Positions 1 to 11,367 of a stretch of 64,000 bases of DNA are shown here, piece after piece. Every line of letters begins with the position of its first letter. Positions within the stretch are counted from its first letter, which is position 1. This DNA is from Afipia massiliensis (GTDB lineage: Bacteria; Pseudomonadota; Alphaproteobacteria; Rhizobiales; Xanthobacteraceae): the NCBI RefSeq assembly GCF_014203115.1, contig NZ_JACHIJ010000002.1:744001-808000 (forward strand), read 5' to 3'. The position numbers were made by a program, and so were the translations under genes. Under the pieces are notes generated by a model. The model did no database searches. It was not told where the DNA came from and saw only the letters and a program-made list of their open reading frames with translations.

Positions 1-27
1 CGCGTACATTCAAGAAAAGCTCAACCG

Positions 28-1740
28 GTGGGGGAAACAAACGGTTTGCCGCTTCGCAATGCCATACGCCGCATGTCGCTCACCCACCGGCTGCTGGCGC
101 TTACTCTCGTTGCGTCCCTGCCCGGTCTCGCGGCGGTCAGTTACGGTGCATTTGACCTGCGAAACGCCCGGTACGCGGAAGCCCGCGCCGACGCCCTGCG
201 CAGTGCGCAGGTCGTTGCCTCCGAGGTGGGCCAGATTTTCGACGGCATCCAGGGCGCGCTTCGCACGGTGGCGGAGGCCGACGAGGTCCACCTGCTCAAC
301 AGCACGGCATGCACCGATTACATCATGCGGGTCCGGCCCCATATCGAACCGCTGACCTCCATTCTGGTCGTCGGGCTGGACGGCAACATCCGCTGTTTCA
401 GCGAGCCAAGCCTGGCAGCCCCCAATCTCGCGACCCGCGACTATTTTCGCACCGCCATAGGCCAGCAGAAATTCGCGATCGGGACGTTCATCGCCAGCCA
501 GGTGTCCGACCGCAACGTCATTCCACTGGCGACACCCATCATTCGCGGCGGAAAGGTTACAGGCGCAATTGTCGCCGGCCTCAATGTTGATTGGCTGGGA
601 AAGCAGTTGAAGCAGCGCGGAGTACAACGCGGCGGCACCATCCTGATCGCCGACCGCAACGGCATCGTGGTGTCACGCGAACCGGCCCCCGAAAAATATG
701 TCGGCAAGAAGATCGACGACAGTCTCGGCAGAATCGGTGCAGCGGCGCCTGGAACCGAGGACATCATCGGTATCGACGGTGTGCCCCGCATCATCGGCTA
801 CATCCCGGCATCGGTGACCCCGTTCGGGCTTTACGTCAGTAGCGGCATCGCGCGCAGCGAAGCATTCGAGCCGATTGACCGTGCCGTGCGCAACAGCATT
901 GCGCTGTTTGCACTGGGAAGCGCGGTAGCGTTCCTGCTGGCCTGGCTTGTCGGCGAGGGCATCATCCGCAGGCCATTGATGCGCATGGTGGCGACGGCTG
1001 AAGCCTGGCGGCGCGGTCACGATGCCGTCCGCACCGGCATTGTGGGCCGAAGTGACGAAATCGGCGTGCTCGGGCAGACCTTCGACCGGCTGATGGACGA
1101 AAACGCCATGCGGGAGGAACAGCGCGCCACCGCCGAGGAACGCCGCGAGATTCTGGTTCATGAACTCGCCCACCGGGTCAAGAACACCCTCGCCACCGTG
1201 CAATCGATCGCGTCCTTGAGCTTTCGCCACAGCCAGGGGCCGGAAGCCCTGCGCCAGTTCCACGAACGCTTGCAGGCGCTGGTGCGCGGCCACGATCTCC
1301 TGACCCGGAAGAACTGGCAGCACGCGGATCTGTCTGAAATCGCGGAAGCCGCGATTGCCCCGCTACAGGAGGAACGAGGACATCGTTTCGTGATTTCGGG
1401 ACCGCCGGTGGACCTGCCGCCAACGACGGCCGTGCCGATGGCGATGATCCTGCACGAGCTTTGCACCAACGCAATGAAGTACGGCGCGCTGGCGAACGAC
1501 AGCGGCCGCGTCACCATCGGTTGGACGGCGCAGCCCGATGATGCAGGCACCGCCGTCAGCCTGATATGGAGTGAGAGCGGCGGCCCCTCGGTCGCGCCGC
1601 CCGACGAAGAAGGTTTCGGCACGCGGCTGATTTCGAATCTCAGCCGGCAACTCGGCGGCGATTGCACCTTCCGCTACCCGCCGTCGGGGCTCGTCTTTCA
1701 CCTGAGCATGATTGCGCCGGACACAGAGCCGAGAAACTAG
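28..1740 (+). CDS. HWE-family membrane sensor histidine kinase
   Basis: Membrane sensor kinase expected to phosphorylate a response regulator not present here. Seen: a hydrophobic segment near residues 20-42, a periplasmic Cache-like sensor region to about 285, a second membrane segment near 290-312, a HAMP-like linker, then the kinase core. The H-box HELAHRVKNTLA places the phospho-acceptor at His382. The N-box is around Asn481, and WSESGGP plus GFGTRLI give the W-x-E and G-box features of the HWE family. The assigned start is GTG at 28; an internal ATG at 73 is an alternative. The frame is open to the left edge of the window, so the gene may begin further upstream. Confidence 0.85.
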   Translation: MGETNGLPLRNAIRRMSLTHRLLALTLVASLPGLAAVSYGAFDLRNARYAEARADALRSAQVVASEVGQIFDGIQGALRTVAEADEVHLLNSTACTDYIMRVRPHIEPLTSILVVGLDGNIRCFSEPSLAAPNLATRDYFRTAIGQQKFAIGTFIASQVSDRNVIPLATPIIRGGKVTGAIVAGLNVDWLGKQLKQRGVQRGGTILIADRNGIVVSREPAPEKYVGKKIDDSLGRIGAAAPGTEDIIGIDGVPRIIGYIPASVTPFGLYVSSGIARSEAFEPIDRAVRNSIALFALGSAVAFLLAWLVGEGIIRRPLMRMVATAEAWRRGHDAVRTGIVGRSDEIGVLGQTFDRLMDENAMREEQRATAEERREILVHELAHRVKNTLATVQSIASLSFRHSQGPEALRQFHERLQALVRGHDLLTRKNWQHADLSEIAEAAIAPLQEERGHRFVISGPPVDLPPTTAVPMAMILHELCTNAMKYGALANDSGRVTIGWTAQPDDAGTAVSLIWSESGGPSVAPPDEEGFGTRLISNLSRQLGGDCTFRYPPSGLVFHLSMIAPDTEPRN

Positions 1741-1909
1741 CTTTTCGAAGCATGGTTGCGCCTTCACGGAATCGCCAAGTCTGCCTGGCGAACATCGCGT
1801 GCCCGGCGAAGCCGCCCTAACGACACTCCTTAACGCGATGTTGATTCAAATTTCCTAGGTTATTGCCAACAGATTTTCTGTCATTGGCTCAGGATTGTTT
1901 GGAGACACG

Positions 1910-3871
1910 ATGCGTAAGCTTTGGTCCGTTTCTGCCCGGATAATGGTCGCAATTTCACTGGTGGCGGCGGCCTCCTGTGCCGGCCTCGCCGCCTTCGGCC
2001 TTTGGCAGCAACAGACCGCGGTCGATCTGGCGCTTCAGCGCGAACTGAAATCCGACTACGACAACATGATGAGCGCGATGGACTCGGATACGCGCACGGT
2101 TCAGGTTGTCGCGAATGCCCTCGCGACCATGCCCGAACTCAAGACGGTGGTGAAGGCGCGCGACCGGGATGCCACGCTAAAACTGCTCGCCAGCACCCTG
2201 AATTCGATCAAGCCGCTCGGCGTCGAACTCATCACGATCCAGATTCCGCCGGGTGTGACCCTTGCGAGGTTGCATAACCCGACCGCATTCGGCGACGACG
2301 TCACCGCCCGTCGCAAGATGGTCGTGCAGGCGTTCGCCACCAAGAAGCCCGTCGGCGGCGTCGAGGCCGGGCGCGACGTCCTCAATATCTTCGGCACCAC
2401 GCCGATCCTCGACGGTGACACCCTGCTGGGCACGGTCGATATGGGCGCGCCGTTCGGTGATGCTTTCGTCAAATCGATGAAGGACCGCTTTTCAGTCGAT
2501 GTCGCGATCCACCAGATCAATGACGGCAACGTCAAGACCCTCGCATCGACCATCGGAGGAGCCGCACCTTCCGGCGACATCGTCAAGCGCGCGCTTGCCG
2601 GCGAGTCCGTTATCGTGTCGGGAGAACGCAAGGGTGAGCCCGTTTCGACCACCTTCGGCCAAATCAAGAATTTCTCCGGACAGCCGGTCGCCGTCATCGA
2701 GATCGCACGCAACACGAAGGCTTACGCCGAGATCGCGAGCAACTCCGCGAAGTGGCTCGCAGTCGGCGCCATTGCCGCGGTGTTGATCGCCGGCCTGATT
2801 GCCGCCTGGGTAGGTCGCGGACTGGCACGACCGATCGTGGCACTCGAAGGCGCGATGCGCGTGATGACGTCCGGCAAGCACGACATCATCGTGCCGGGCG
2901 CAGATCGCCGCGACGAGATCGGCTCGATGTCGCGCGCTGTCGAGGTGTTCAAGGACAGCCTGATTGAAACCGGCCGGTTGCGTGCCGCGCAGGAAGAACA
3001 GCGTGTCGCCTCGGAGGCCGAACGCCGCAGCACCGTGCTGGCCCTCGCCGAGCGGTTCGAAACAGGCGTCGGCAGCGTCGTGAATGCGGTGGGCGCGGCA
3101 TCGACCGAGTTGCGCAGCACGGCCGAAAATATGGCCCGCACGGCGGAAGAAGCGACGCAGCAGACCGCGACGGTTGCCGATGCATCGGAAGAAGCATCGC
3201 AGAATGCCCAGGCTGTCGCCGCCGCGATCGAGGAACTCAACGCCTCGATCAACGAGATCGCCCAGCAGGTCAATGAATCAGCGCAGGTGGCCGGTCACGC
3301 CGCCAAGCAGGCGAACGACACCAATGCGGAAGTTCAGGGACTGGCGCTGGCCGCCCAGAAGATAGGCGACGTGGTGAAACTGATCAGCGAGATCGCCGAA
3401 CAGACCAACCTGCTCGCGCTCAACGCCACCATCGAAGCGGCGCGCGCCGGCGAAGCCGGACGGGGATTTGCCGTCGTCGCATCCGAAGTGAAGGCACTGG
3501 CAAGCCAGACGTCGAAGGCGACCGACGAAATCTCGGCGCAGGTCGGCGCCATCCAGTCCGCGACAAAGACGTCCGCCGAGGCCATCAACGGGATCACCCA
3601 CACCATCAGCAAGGTCAACGAGATCGCGAGCGCCATTGCGTCCGCGGTCGAGGAGCAAGGCGCGGCGACCCGCGAGATTGCCCATAACGTTGCCGAGGCC
3701 GCGCGCGGCACCGGCGAAGTCTCGGCGAACATCGTCGGCGTTCGTGATGCGGCCCGGGAAACCGGCGTCGCTGCCGATCAGGTCGTCGCATCGGCCGCCG
3801 AACTGTCCATGAACGGCGAAACGCTGAAGGCGCAGGTCGATGCCTTCCTGCGCGAAGTGCGGGCGGCGTAA
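1910..3871 (+). CDS. Methyl-accepting chemotaxis protein
   Basis: Transmembrane chemoreceptor feeding the CheA/CheW pathway. Seen: a membrane segment at about residues 8-30, a periplasmic Cache-type ligand-binding region, a second membrane segment near 290-310, a HAMP domain, and a cytoplasmic signalling coiled coil. The highly conserved hairpin tip [20 protein letters not shown] is present. ATG at 1910 is chosen because GGAGA lies 5-9 bases before it; a TTG at 1895 extends the frame but has no such site. About 650 residues is normal for the family. The ligand is not predictable from sequence. A hairpin terminator follows. Confidence 0.92.
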   Translation: MRKLWSVSARIMVAISLVAAASCAGLAAFGLWQQQTAVDLALQRELKSDYDNMMSAMDSDTRTVQVVANALATMPELKTVVKARDRDATLKLLASTLNSIKPLGVELITIQIPPGVTLARLHNPTAFGDDVTARRKMVVQAFATKKPVGGVEAGRDVLNIFGTTPILDGDTLLGTVDMGAPFGDAFVKSMKDRFSVDVAIHQINDGNVKTLASTIGGAAPSGDIVKRALAGESVIVSGERKGEPVSTTFGQIKNFSGQPVAVIEIARNTKAYAEIASNSAKWLAVGAIAAVLIAGLIAAWVGRGLARPIVALEGAMRVMTSGKHDIIVPGADRRDEIGSMSRAVEVFKDSLIETGRLRAAQEEQRVASEAERRSTVLALAERFETGVGSVVNAVGAASTELRSTAENMARTAEEATQQTATVADASEEASQNAQAVAAAIEELNASINEIAQQVNESAQVAGHAAKQANDTNAEVQGLALAAQKIGDVVKLISEIAEQTNLLALNATIEAARAGEAGRGFAVVASEVKALASQTSKATDEISAQVGAIQSATKTSAEAINGITHTISKVNEIASAIASAVEEQGAATREIAHNVAEAARGTGEVSANIVGVRDAARETGVAADQVVASAAELSMNGETLKAQVDAFLREVRAA

Positions 3872-3900
3872 GTTCGCCTCTAAATGATGTGTTTCACAAT

Positions 3901-3931
3901 AAAGGCCGCTCCACTTGGTGGGGCGGCCTTT
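3901..3931. terminator. Bidirectional intrinsic terminator
   Basis: A 14-base stem with one G-T pair around a three-base loop, flanked by A on the left and T on the right. It sits between the convergent chemoreceptor and thioesterase genes, so it can serve both strands. Confidence 0.8.
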
Positions 3932-3959
3932 GTCGTTCCGGCCGCTAGCTTGTGATCGG

Positions 3960-4385
3960 TCAGCCCGCGCCCTTCATGATCTTGAACACGCCGCTTGCCA
4001 TCACGACGCAGCGGCCCTCAGCCGTCAGTTCGGTATTCAGGAAAATCAGCGTGCGCGTGCTGCGCACCACGCGCGGCGTCGAGATCAGGATTTCTCCGAT
4101 TTTGGCCGCATCGATGAAGTGCGTATCCATCTGGATCGTGACGACGGCGGAAGAGCCGCTCCCGGCTCGCGCAGCCATGCCGAGCGAACGGTCCGCCAGC
4201 GTCATCAGCAACCCGCCCTGAACGAACCCACGCCGGTTCTTGTGTTTCGCCTGCGCAACGATGGCGTATTCGCCCGTCGTGTCGTTGGCGCGGTGCCAGA
4301 GCGGCCCCACCAGATTGAGAAATCCATCGTCCTCGACGATCGTCCAGCCGTCTTCCGCCAGTTTCCTGGCACCTGCGTCCGTCAT
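3960..4385 (-). CDS. PaaI-family hotdog thioesterase
   Basis: Predicted acyl-CoA thioesterase of the hotdog fold, 141 residues, the usual length. The stretch with RGFVQGGLLMTLADRSLG matches the helix region of PaaI/YbgC-like enzymes, where a conserved HGG-type segment precedes the catalytic acidic residue (here Asp in LADRS). The substrate is unknown; the family hydrolyses aromatic or short-chain acyl-CoA. No operon partner is evident, as the upstream lipoprotein gene on the same strand is separated by 48 bases. Confidence 0.8.
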   Translation of the reverse strand: MTDAGARKLAEDGWTIVEDDGFLNLVGPLWHRANDTTGEYAIVAQAKHKNRRGFVQGGLLMTLADRSLGMAARAGSGSSAVVTIQMDTHFIDAAKIGEILISTPRVVRSTRTLIFLNTELTAEGRCVVMASGVFKIMKGAG

Positions 4386-4433
4386 TGACCCTTCACTCTA
4401 GATATTCGCGGAAGGCCAACGAAACAGTGGCCC

Positions 4434-5051
4434 TCAGGATTTTCGAAGCAGCCAATCACGATAGCTATCGCCGTAGCGGCTGGCAATTTTATCGACCGTG
4501 CTCTGCTCGGAAGCATGATCGATCGCGGCCTGAACCGCGGTTCCTAAAACCCCTTGTCCGACGACAAGAAAAACATTCATTTTCGGGTAAGCCACGATAC
4601 TGGCGCCGGTTCGTGCATCGACCAGATTTGCGTCGGCAAGCATGCCATGGCCTCCGCCGACAACAATTCGCTGGATCGCGGGTGAAATCGTGAAGCTGTG
4701 GACCACGATGTTAAGCCGTACAGGCCGCGAGCCGTTCAGATGACCGGCCATCGTCTTGTCGACTCCAGCCTTGATCCGTTGCGCCAGAAGATTCCGAACG
4801 TAGGCCTTGCCCTCAGGTGTGTTCGTCGCTGTCGCAATCTGATCGTCCGGGATCGATTTCGACGTGGCGTAGGCCCGGATGCCATCGTCCCACTGGATGG
4901 TTGCGTCAGGAGCAAAGCTGACGGAGATGTCCGTCAGTTTCATGCCCGCTATGTCGTTTTGCGATAGAGAATTCTCGATTGTCTTGCAGCCAGCGAGCGC
5001 AAGCGCTCCCGCAAGCACGGCAAGCCGTGCCAGCCCCATCATCCTCGACAT
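4434..5051 (-). CDS. Predicted lipoprotein of unknown function
   Basis: 205-residue protein with a short basic N-terminus, a hydrophobic stretch and a lipobox ending LAGC near residue 22, so it should be exported and lipidated. The rest is a mixed alpha/beta domain with no catalytic motif I recognise. Lipoproteins of this size in Rhizobiales are mostly annotated hypothetical. It shares strand with the thioesterase downstream and may be co-transcribed with it. Confidence 0.75.
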   Translation of the reverse strand: MSRMMGLARLAVLAGALALAGCKTIENSLSQNDIAGMKLTDISVSFAPDATIQWDDGIRAYATSKSIPDDQIATATNTPEGKAYVRNLLAQRIKAGVDKTMAGHLNGSRPVRLNIVVHSFTISPAIQRIVVGGGHGMLADANLVDARTGASIVAYPKMNVFLVVGQGVLGTAVQAAIDHASEQSTVDKIASRYGDSYRDWLLRKS

Positions 5052-5220
5052 ACAGCCCCCGCTGTTTTTGCTTTACTCAGCCCAGGCGAAAGTTAGGGGA
5101 GAGCAAAGCAGATTGTCTACTTATAATTGTATTGCGTTGCGATGACACTCTGTTCAAGTCAGGCGTTCTGGGCCAAGCTTCGGCTGGCATTGATTTCAGA
5201 ACAAAAAAACCGGAGGCAAC

Positions 5221-6438
5221 ATGAACGTCCACGCCACGCCAAGCGCCGCCAAGGCAACCCCAGCCCTTCCCTCCGCCAAGCCGGAGACGATTGGCCTTTC
5301 CGCACAGCGGCTACAGCGGATGCGCGACGCGTTCCAGCGCGAGATCGACAAGGGCACGACGCCGGGCGTGGTGTCGATGGTGGCGCGGCGAGGCCAGATC
5401 GGCTGGTTCGAGGCGCAGGGCAAACAGGACCCCGCTGGCAGCACGGCGATGGCGACGAACAGCATCTTCCGCATCTTCTCGATGACCAAGCCGCTGGTGT
5501 CGCTCGGCATCATGATGCTGGTCGAGGACGGCCATCTCCTGCTCAACGATCCGCTGGCCAAGTACATTCCGGAATTCGGCAGCCAGAAGGTCGGTGTCGA
5601 GCGCAACGGCGCGCTGGAATTCGCGCTGCCGGTGCATCCGATCACGATTCAGGACCTGCTGCGTCACACCTCGGGCATTTCATACGAGATCACCGGCGCC
5701 GGCATGGTGCAGCGGATGTACGCGAAGGCAAAGACCTTCCGCCGCGACATCACCAACGAGGAACACGCCAAGCTGATCGCCAGCATGCCGCTGATGTGCC
5801 AGCCGGGCACGGAGTGGAACTACAGCCGCTCCACCGACATTCTGGGCCGCGTCATCGAAGTTGTGTCCGGCAAGCCGCTGAGCGCCTTCCTGAGCGAGCG
5901 CATCCTCACCCCGCTTCAAATGAACGAGACCGGATTTCATACCGCGCAGGACAACAAGTCGCGCATCGCGCAGCCCTTCCCGGCCGATCCATGGACCGGC
6001 GACAAGGTCGCACTGTTCGATCCGTTGGAAGTCGCGAAGATGGAATCCGGTGGCGGCGGACTGGTCTCGACTGCGATGGACTATGCGCGCTTCTGCCAGA
6101 TGCTGCTGAAGGGCGGCACGCTCGACGGCAACCGCGTGATCGGGCGCACGACGCTCGCGTTCATGGCGTCCAATCATCTCGCAGCAAACGTCAAGGTTGA
6201 GTCGCACCTGCTGCCGCCAGGCCATGGCTTCGGCCTCGGCTTCGCGGTGCGCACCGATGCGGGCATGGCTCCTTATGCGGGCTCCGTCGGACAGTTTTTC
6301 TGGAGCGGTGTCGCAGGCACGTTCTTCTGGATCGACCCGCAGGAAGATCTGTTTGCGATCTTCCTGTCGCAGGGCCCCGGCCAGCGCGAATATTTCCGCA
6401 CACTGGTGCGCAGCCTCGTCTACGCGGCTGTGGAATAA
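5221..6438 (+). CDS. Serine hydrolase of the class C beta-lactamase/EstB family
   Basis: 405-residue hydrolase. The nucleophile motif S-x-x-K is S87-M-T-K90 and the second-motif tyrosine is Y201 in WNYSRS, both in the spacing of EstB-type esterases. Family knowledge: these cleave short-chain esters and seldom beta-lactams. No signal peptide is seen, so it is probably cytoplasmic. The ATG at 5221 follows a purine-rich GGAGGCAAC site. It stands alone and is closed by a strong terminator. Confidence 0.87.
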   Translation: MNVHATPSAAKATPALPSAKPETIGLSAQRLQRMRDAFQREIDKGTTPGVVSMVARRGQIGWFEAQGKQDPAGSTAMATNSIFRIFSMTKPLVSLGIMMLVEDGHLLLNDPLAKYIPEFGSQKVGVERNGALEFALPVHPITIQDLLRHTSGISYEITGAGMVQRMYAKAKTFRRDITNEEHAKLIASMPLMCQPGTEWNYSRSTDILGRVIEVVSGKPLSAFLSERILTPLQMNETGFHTAQDNKSRIAQPFPADPWTGDKVALFDPLEVAKMESGGGGLVSTAMDYARFCQMLLKGGTLDGNRVIGRTTLAFMASNHLAANVKVESHLLPPGHGFGLGFAVRTDAGMAPYAGSVGQFFWSGVAGTFFWIDPQEDLFAIFLSQGPGQREYFRTLVRSLVYAAVE

Positions 6439-6446
6439 GCGACATG

Positions 6447-6486
6447 AAAAAAGCCGGACGCGAGGCAACTCGCGTTCGGCTTTTTG
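6447..6486. terminator. Bidirectional intrinsic terminator
   Basis: A 17-base near-perfect stem (one G-T pair) with a GCAA loop, A-rich on the left and five T on the right. It separates the esterase gene from the convergent SDR operon. Confidence 0.88.
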
Positions 6487-6499
6487 ATTCTTAAGGCGA

Positions 6500-7267
6500 T
6501 CAGCTGATCGTTGCGCCGCCGTCGATGACAACCGTCTGCCCGGTCATGAAGTTACCGGCAGCCGACCCCATGAACACCGCAGCACCCGCGATTTCATCGG
6601 GAATTCCGATGCGCAGCAGCGGCGAGCGCGCGGTGGATGCCTTCAGGTTATCCGGATTGTCCCACAGCGCCTTGGCGAAATCGGTCTTGATCAGGCCGGG
6701 CGCGATGCAATTGACGCGCACGTTGTGCGGGCCGTACTCGCAGGCCAGATTGCGCGCGAGCTGCATGTCGGCCGCCTTCGAGATCGCGTAGGCGCCGAGA
6801 ATGGTCGAGCCCTTCAGGCCGCCGATCGAGGAGACGATGATGATCGAGCCGTCCTTGCGCGCGATCATCTGCGGCACCACCATGCTGATGATCCAGTTGT
6901 TGGCGACGATGTTGTTGCCGAGAATCTTGGTGAACTGATCGTCGGAAATGCCAGCGAGCGGCCCGTAATACGGATTCGAGGCCGCATTGCAGACCAGCAC
7001 GTCGATCTTGCCGAAGGCGCGCGTGCTTTCATCGACGAGGTTCTGGAGATTCTCCTTGCTCGAAATATTTGCGGCGACCGCGATCGCCTTGCCCTTGCCG
7101 AACTTGTCGTTGATTTCCTTCGCCACCTGATCGCACTGATCCTGCTTGCGCGACGAAATCACGACCTGCGCGCCATGCTCCACCATCCGCTCGGCAATGG
7201 CGCGGCCGATGCCCTTGGTGGAGCCGGTGATGACGGCCGACTTTCCGGTCATATCGAACAAAGTCAT
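6500..7267 (-). CDS. SDR-family oxidoreductase
   Basis: 255-residue classical short-chain dehydrogenase. Seen: cofactor motif TGSTKGIG at the N-terminus, the N-A-A-S segment after strand 4, catalytic Ser in IIVSSIGG and the Y-x-x-x-K pair in YAISK. The C-terminal D-G-G-A-T end is typical of the family. Start ATG at 7267 has GGGAGAG upstream. Last gene of the minus-strand operon that begins with the acyl-CoA dehydrogenase; a role in lipid or ketone metabolism is inferred from that setting. Confidence 0.9.
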   Translation of the reverse strand: MTLFDMTGKSAVITGSTKGIGRAIAERMVEHGAQVVISSRKQDQCDQVAKEINDKFGKGKAIAVAANISSKENLQNLVDESTRAFGKIDVLVCNAASNPYYGPLAGISDDQFTKILGNNIVANNWIISMVVPQMIARKDGSIIIVSSIGGLKGSTILGAYAISKAADMQLARNLACEYGPHNVRVNCIAPGLIKTDFAKALWDNPDNLKASTARSPLLRIGIPDEIAGAAVFMGSAAGNFMTGQTVVIDGGATIS

Positions 7268-7305
7268 GCGTTCTCTCCCTATACGTGCGGCACTGCCGCT
7301 TATTG

Positions 7306-8043
7306 TTATCCGAGTTTGTTGGTGACTTCCGGTCCAGCGGGCTGATGCATCGCATCATGCGCATGGCTGGCAATCCAGGGCTGTTGGTTGATCATCGGCA
7401 CCCGCCAGCCGCTGTGGCTATCGCTCGCCAGATAATCCAGCCGCGTTACCGAGCAGTTGTCGATGGTGAACGCGAATCCCGCCCCCGCCTCAAGTCCGAG
7501 CGCATGCGCGATCGCCGCCTTGATCGGACCGCCATGCGATACGCAGATGATGTCCTTGCCAGCGTGCGCGGCATTGATGCGCCGGATACCCGCCACCGTC
7601 CGATCCGACAGATCGTTGAAGCTCTCGCCTCCCGGCGCGCGCTCATGCGCGGGCGCGAACCAGTAACTGGCGATCGATGCTGGACGCGCTGCAAAGAACG
7701 CGGCGCGATTCATGCCCTGCCACTCGCCGAGATCCTGCTCCGCGAACGCCTTTTCGTGAAGCATCTGATCGGGCTTCGGCAACCCCGCCGCCCAGATCGC
7801 CGCGGCGGTCTGGTGCGTGCGTTTCAGATTGCTGGAAAACCAGACAGCATCCCTCGGCAGGAATTTCGCAACACCCGCGAACACAACGCTGTCGCTGCAA
7901 TCGCAACCGATGTCGGATTGGCCGTAGATGTTGCCGCCGTCCTCGCGCACCGGAGCATGACGCACCCACCACCAGCGCGTCGATGTCACGCCCACCGGGA
8001 CGGCATGCTGCGCAACGAACGGCTTGGCGGGAGCGCTCGACAT
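7306..8043 (-). CDS. Histidine phosphatase family protein
   Basis: 245-residue member of the phosphoglycerate-mutase-like superfamily. The phospho-accepting histidine is in VRHAP (RHA in place of the usual RHG) and the second catalytic histidine is in SHGGPIKA. The start at 8043 is preferred to a longer reading because ATG overlaps the stop of the upstream SDR gene by one base (TGATG), the usual form of translational coupling. Substrate unknown; its place in a fatty-acyl operon suggests a small phosphorylated metabolite, but this is only inference. Confidence 0.85.
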   Translation of the reverse strand: MSSAPAKPFVAQHAVPVGVTSTRWWWVRHAPVREDGGNIYGQSDIGCDCSDSVVFAGVAKFLPRDAVWFSSNLKRTHQTAAAIWAAGLPKPDQMLHEKAFAEQDLGEWQGMNRAAFFAARPASIASYWFAPAHERAPGGESFNDLSDRTVAGIRRINAAHAGKDIICVSHGGPIKAAIAHALGLEAGAGFAFTIDNCSVTRLDYLASDSHSGWRVPMINQQPWIASHAHDAMHQPAGPEVTNKLG

Positions 8044-8828
8044 CAGATCGGCTTCCCGGCGTACGGCATCGACGCGGTCAGACCGCCGTCGACCGGGAAC
8101 GCCTGACCGTTGACGTAAGAAGCTTCGTCGCTGGCGAGGAATAGACCCATCGCCGCAAGTTCGTGCGGCTGGCCCGGACGCTTCAGCGGGTTGAGTTGGC
8201 CGATCTTGCCTTCGGTGCCGCGCTCCTTCGCGCCGTCGAAAATCGGCTTGGTCATGCCGGTCTCGATCAAGCCGGGGCACACCGCGTTGATGCGAACGTT
8301 GGTGCCCGAGAGCGAATAGGCTGTGGTCTGCACGAGGCTGATCACGCCCGCCTTGCTGGCGGCATATGGATGACCGCTGGCGTTGGCCTTCAGGCCCGCA
8401 ACCGACGCGGTGCAGACGATGGCGCCATGGCCCTGCTTCACCATGTGCGGAATGGAGTGCTTCACGGCGAGGAACGGCCCGATCAGGTTGACGCGCAAAA
8501 CTTCCTGCCAGTGCTCCGGCGTCTGCTCTGCCAGCGGGATCAGACCGCCGCCGATGCCGGCGTTGGCCCAGATCGCGTCGAGCTTGCCGTAGGCCGAGAT
8601 CGCCTTGGCGATGAAAGCCTTCACATCGTTTTCGATGCCAGCGTCAGCAATCACAGCCTCGGCGGTGCCGCCGGCCTTGCGCACCTGCTCGACGGTTTCG
8701 TTGACGCCCTCGGTCTTGTCGACCGCGATCAGCTTTGCACCTTCCTTGGTGAACATCAGCGATGCCGCGCGGCCAATGCCGCTGCCCGCGCCGGTGATGA
8801 TAACGGACTTGCCCTCGAGGCGACCCAT
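8043..8828 (-). CDS. SDR-family oxidoreductase
   Basis: 261-residue classical SDR distinct from the one at 6500. Cofactor motif TGAGSGIG, Asn-Ala-Gly segment WANAGIGG, catalytic Ser in CTASVAG and Y-A-A-S-K. RBS CTGGAGAA precedes ATG at 8828. Coupled to the histidine phosphatase by a TGATG overlap. Probably NAD-dependent and acting on an acyl-chain alcohol or hydroxyacyl-CoA, judged from the neighbouring acyl-CoA dehydrogenase. Confidence 0.9.
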   Translation of the reverse strand: MGRLEGKSVIITGAGSGIGRAASLMFTKEGAKLIAVDKTEGVNETVEQVRKAGGTAEAVIADAGIENDVKAFIAKAISAYGKLDAIWANAGIGGGLIPLAEQTPEHWQEVLRVNLIGPFLAVKHSIPHMVKQGHGAIVCTASVAGLKANASGHPYAASKAGVISLVQTTAYSLSGTNVRINAVCPGLIETGMTKPIFDGAKERGTEGKIGQLNPLKRPGQPHELAAMGLFLASDEASYVNGQAFPVDGGLTASMPYAGKPI

Positions 8829-8904
8829 GACGTTCTCCAGAATTTTTGATTGAATTGAGCGGACGCGCGCTACCGCGCGTCACACCGAAGCTGTTGTTGT
8901 TACC

Positions 8905-9966
8905 TTAGCTTGCGCCGGCCTTCTGGGCATAAGCCCAGGCCGCCTGCGCCAGCGGAATGCGGCGAGAGGCGGATTCCTGCGCTTTCGCATTCGCCGCGGT
9001 GCCATCCACAATACGCTTGGCGATGCCCTGCACGATGCCGGCGAGCCGGAACAGGTTGTAAGAGAAGTACCAGTTGAGGTCCGCAATCGGAGGAACGCCC
9101 GCCGCCTTGCAATAAATGGCCTCTGCCTCGTCCATGGTCGGAATGTTGAGCGCCTTGAAATCGGCGCCATCGAGTCCAGGCATCGTCCACTGCATGAGCA
9201 GATAGGCGAAGTCGGCCATCGGATCGCCGAGCGTGGACAACTCCCAGTCCAGCACAGCCTTCACCTGCGGCTTGTCCGTGTGAAAGATCATGTTGTCGAG
9301 GCGATAGTCGCCGTGCACGACCGAAACACGCGCCTGATGCGGCACGGTTTTCGGCAGCCATTCGATCAGGCGATCCATCTCAGGGATCACATCGGTCTCG
9401 GACGCGCGATACTGCTTGGTCCAGCGATCGACCTGACGCGCGAAATAATTGCCGGGCTTGCCGAAGTCGCCCAGCCCGATCTTCTCCGGATCGTAACTGT
9501 GCAGCTTCGCCAATGTCTCGATCTTCGACGTGAAGACCGCGTGACGTTCCTTGGGCTCAAGACTCGGAAGCGTCGGATTCCAGAACACGCGCCCCTCTTC
9601 CATCGACATGACGTAGAAGGCCGTGCCGATCACCGCGTCATCCATGCAGAGCGCGTAAGCGCGCGCTACCGGAAAACCCTGCGCGTGCAGGGCCGCGATC
9701 ACCTTGAATTCGCGATCCACGGCGTGAGCCGACGGCAAAAGTTTGCCGAACGGCTTACGCCGCATCACGTAAGCGGTCTTCGGTGTGTCGAGGCGGTATG
9801 TCGGATTCGACTGACCACCCTTGAACTGCGTGACCGTTAACGGTCCCGCGTAGCCTTCGACGTGTTCGGCCATCCACTTGGCGAGATTGGCTTCGTCAAC
9901 ACGATGGCGCTCTTCGACCGGCATTGTACCGGAGAAGTCAGAGTCGTTTCTCACACCGAGACCCAT
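8905..9966 (-). CDS. APH-like phosphotransferase family protein
   Basis: 353-residue aminoglycoside-phosphotransferase-fold kinase. The catalytic loop HGDYRLDNM and the metal-binding VLDWELSTLGDPMAD match the group found next to acyl-CoA dehydrogenases (ACAD10/11-like), which in eukaryotic homologues phosphorylate 4-hydroxyacyl-CoAs. ATG at 9966 is chosen because GGAAGAC lies just before it; a TTG four codons upstream is possible. It sits 26 bases after the dehydrogenase gene. An antibiotic-resistance role is unlikely in this context. Confidence 0.87.
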   Translation of the reverse strand: MGLGVRNDSDFSGTMPVEERHRVDEANLAKWMAEHVEGYAGPLTVTQFKGGQSNPTYRLDTPKTAYVMRRKPFGKLLPSAHAVDREFKVIAALHAQGFPVARAYALCMDDAVIGTAFYVMSMEEGRVFWNPTLPSLEPKERHAVFTSKIETLAKLHSYDPEKIGLGDFGKPGNYFARQVDRWTKQYRASETDVIPEMDRLIEWLPKTVPHQARVSVVHGDYRLDNMIFHTDKPQVKAVLDWELSTLGDPMADFAYLLMQWTMPGLDGADFKALNIPTMDEAEAIYCKAAGVPPIADLNWYFSYNLFRLAGIVQGIAKRIVDGTAANAKAQESASRRIPLAQAAWAYAQKAGAS

Positions 9967-9992
9967 ACCGTCTTCCAATCTTCTTAGTTCAG

Positions 9993-11219
<1,227 letters not shown>

Positions 11220-11367
11220 AGAACGGTCCTCTCTTGTTGTTGGTTGTCGACGGTCTTGCAACACTCGCGACCGGCTGTCTACCCGACAATCAACGTCAGC
11301 AGTGTTGACGTTGTCTGATCGTCGCATGGATGTCTTGCCGCGCTGCAATCTTGCTGCTAGGTTGATT

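Noticed and set aside
8905-9966. Antibiotic-resistance aminoglycoside kinase
   Set aside because: The fold matches, but neighbours and sequence type fit the ACAD10/11-linked acyl kinase group.
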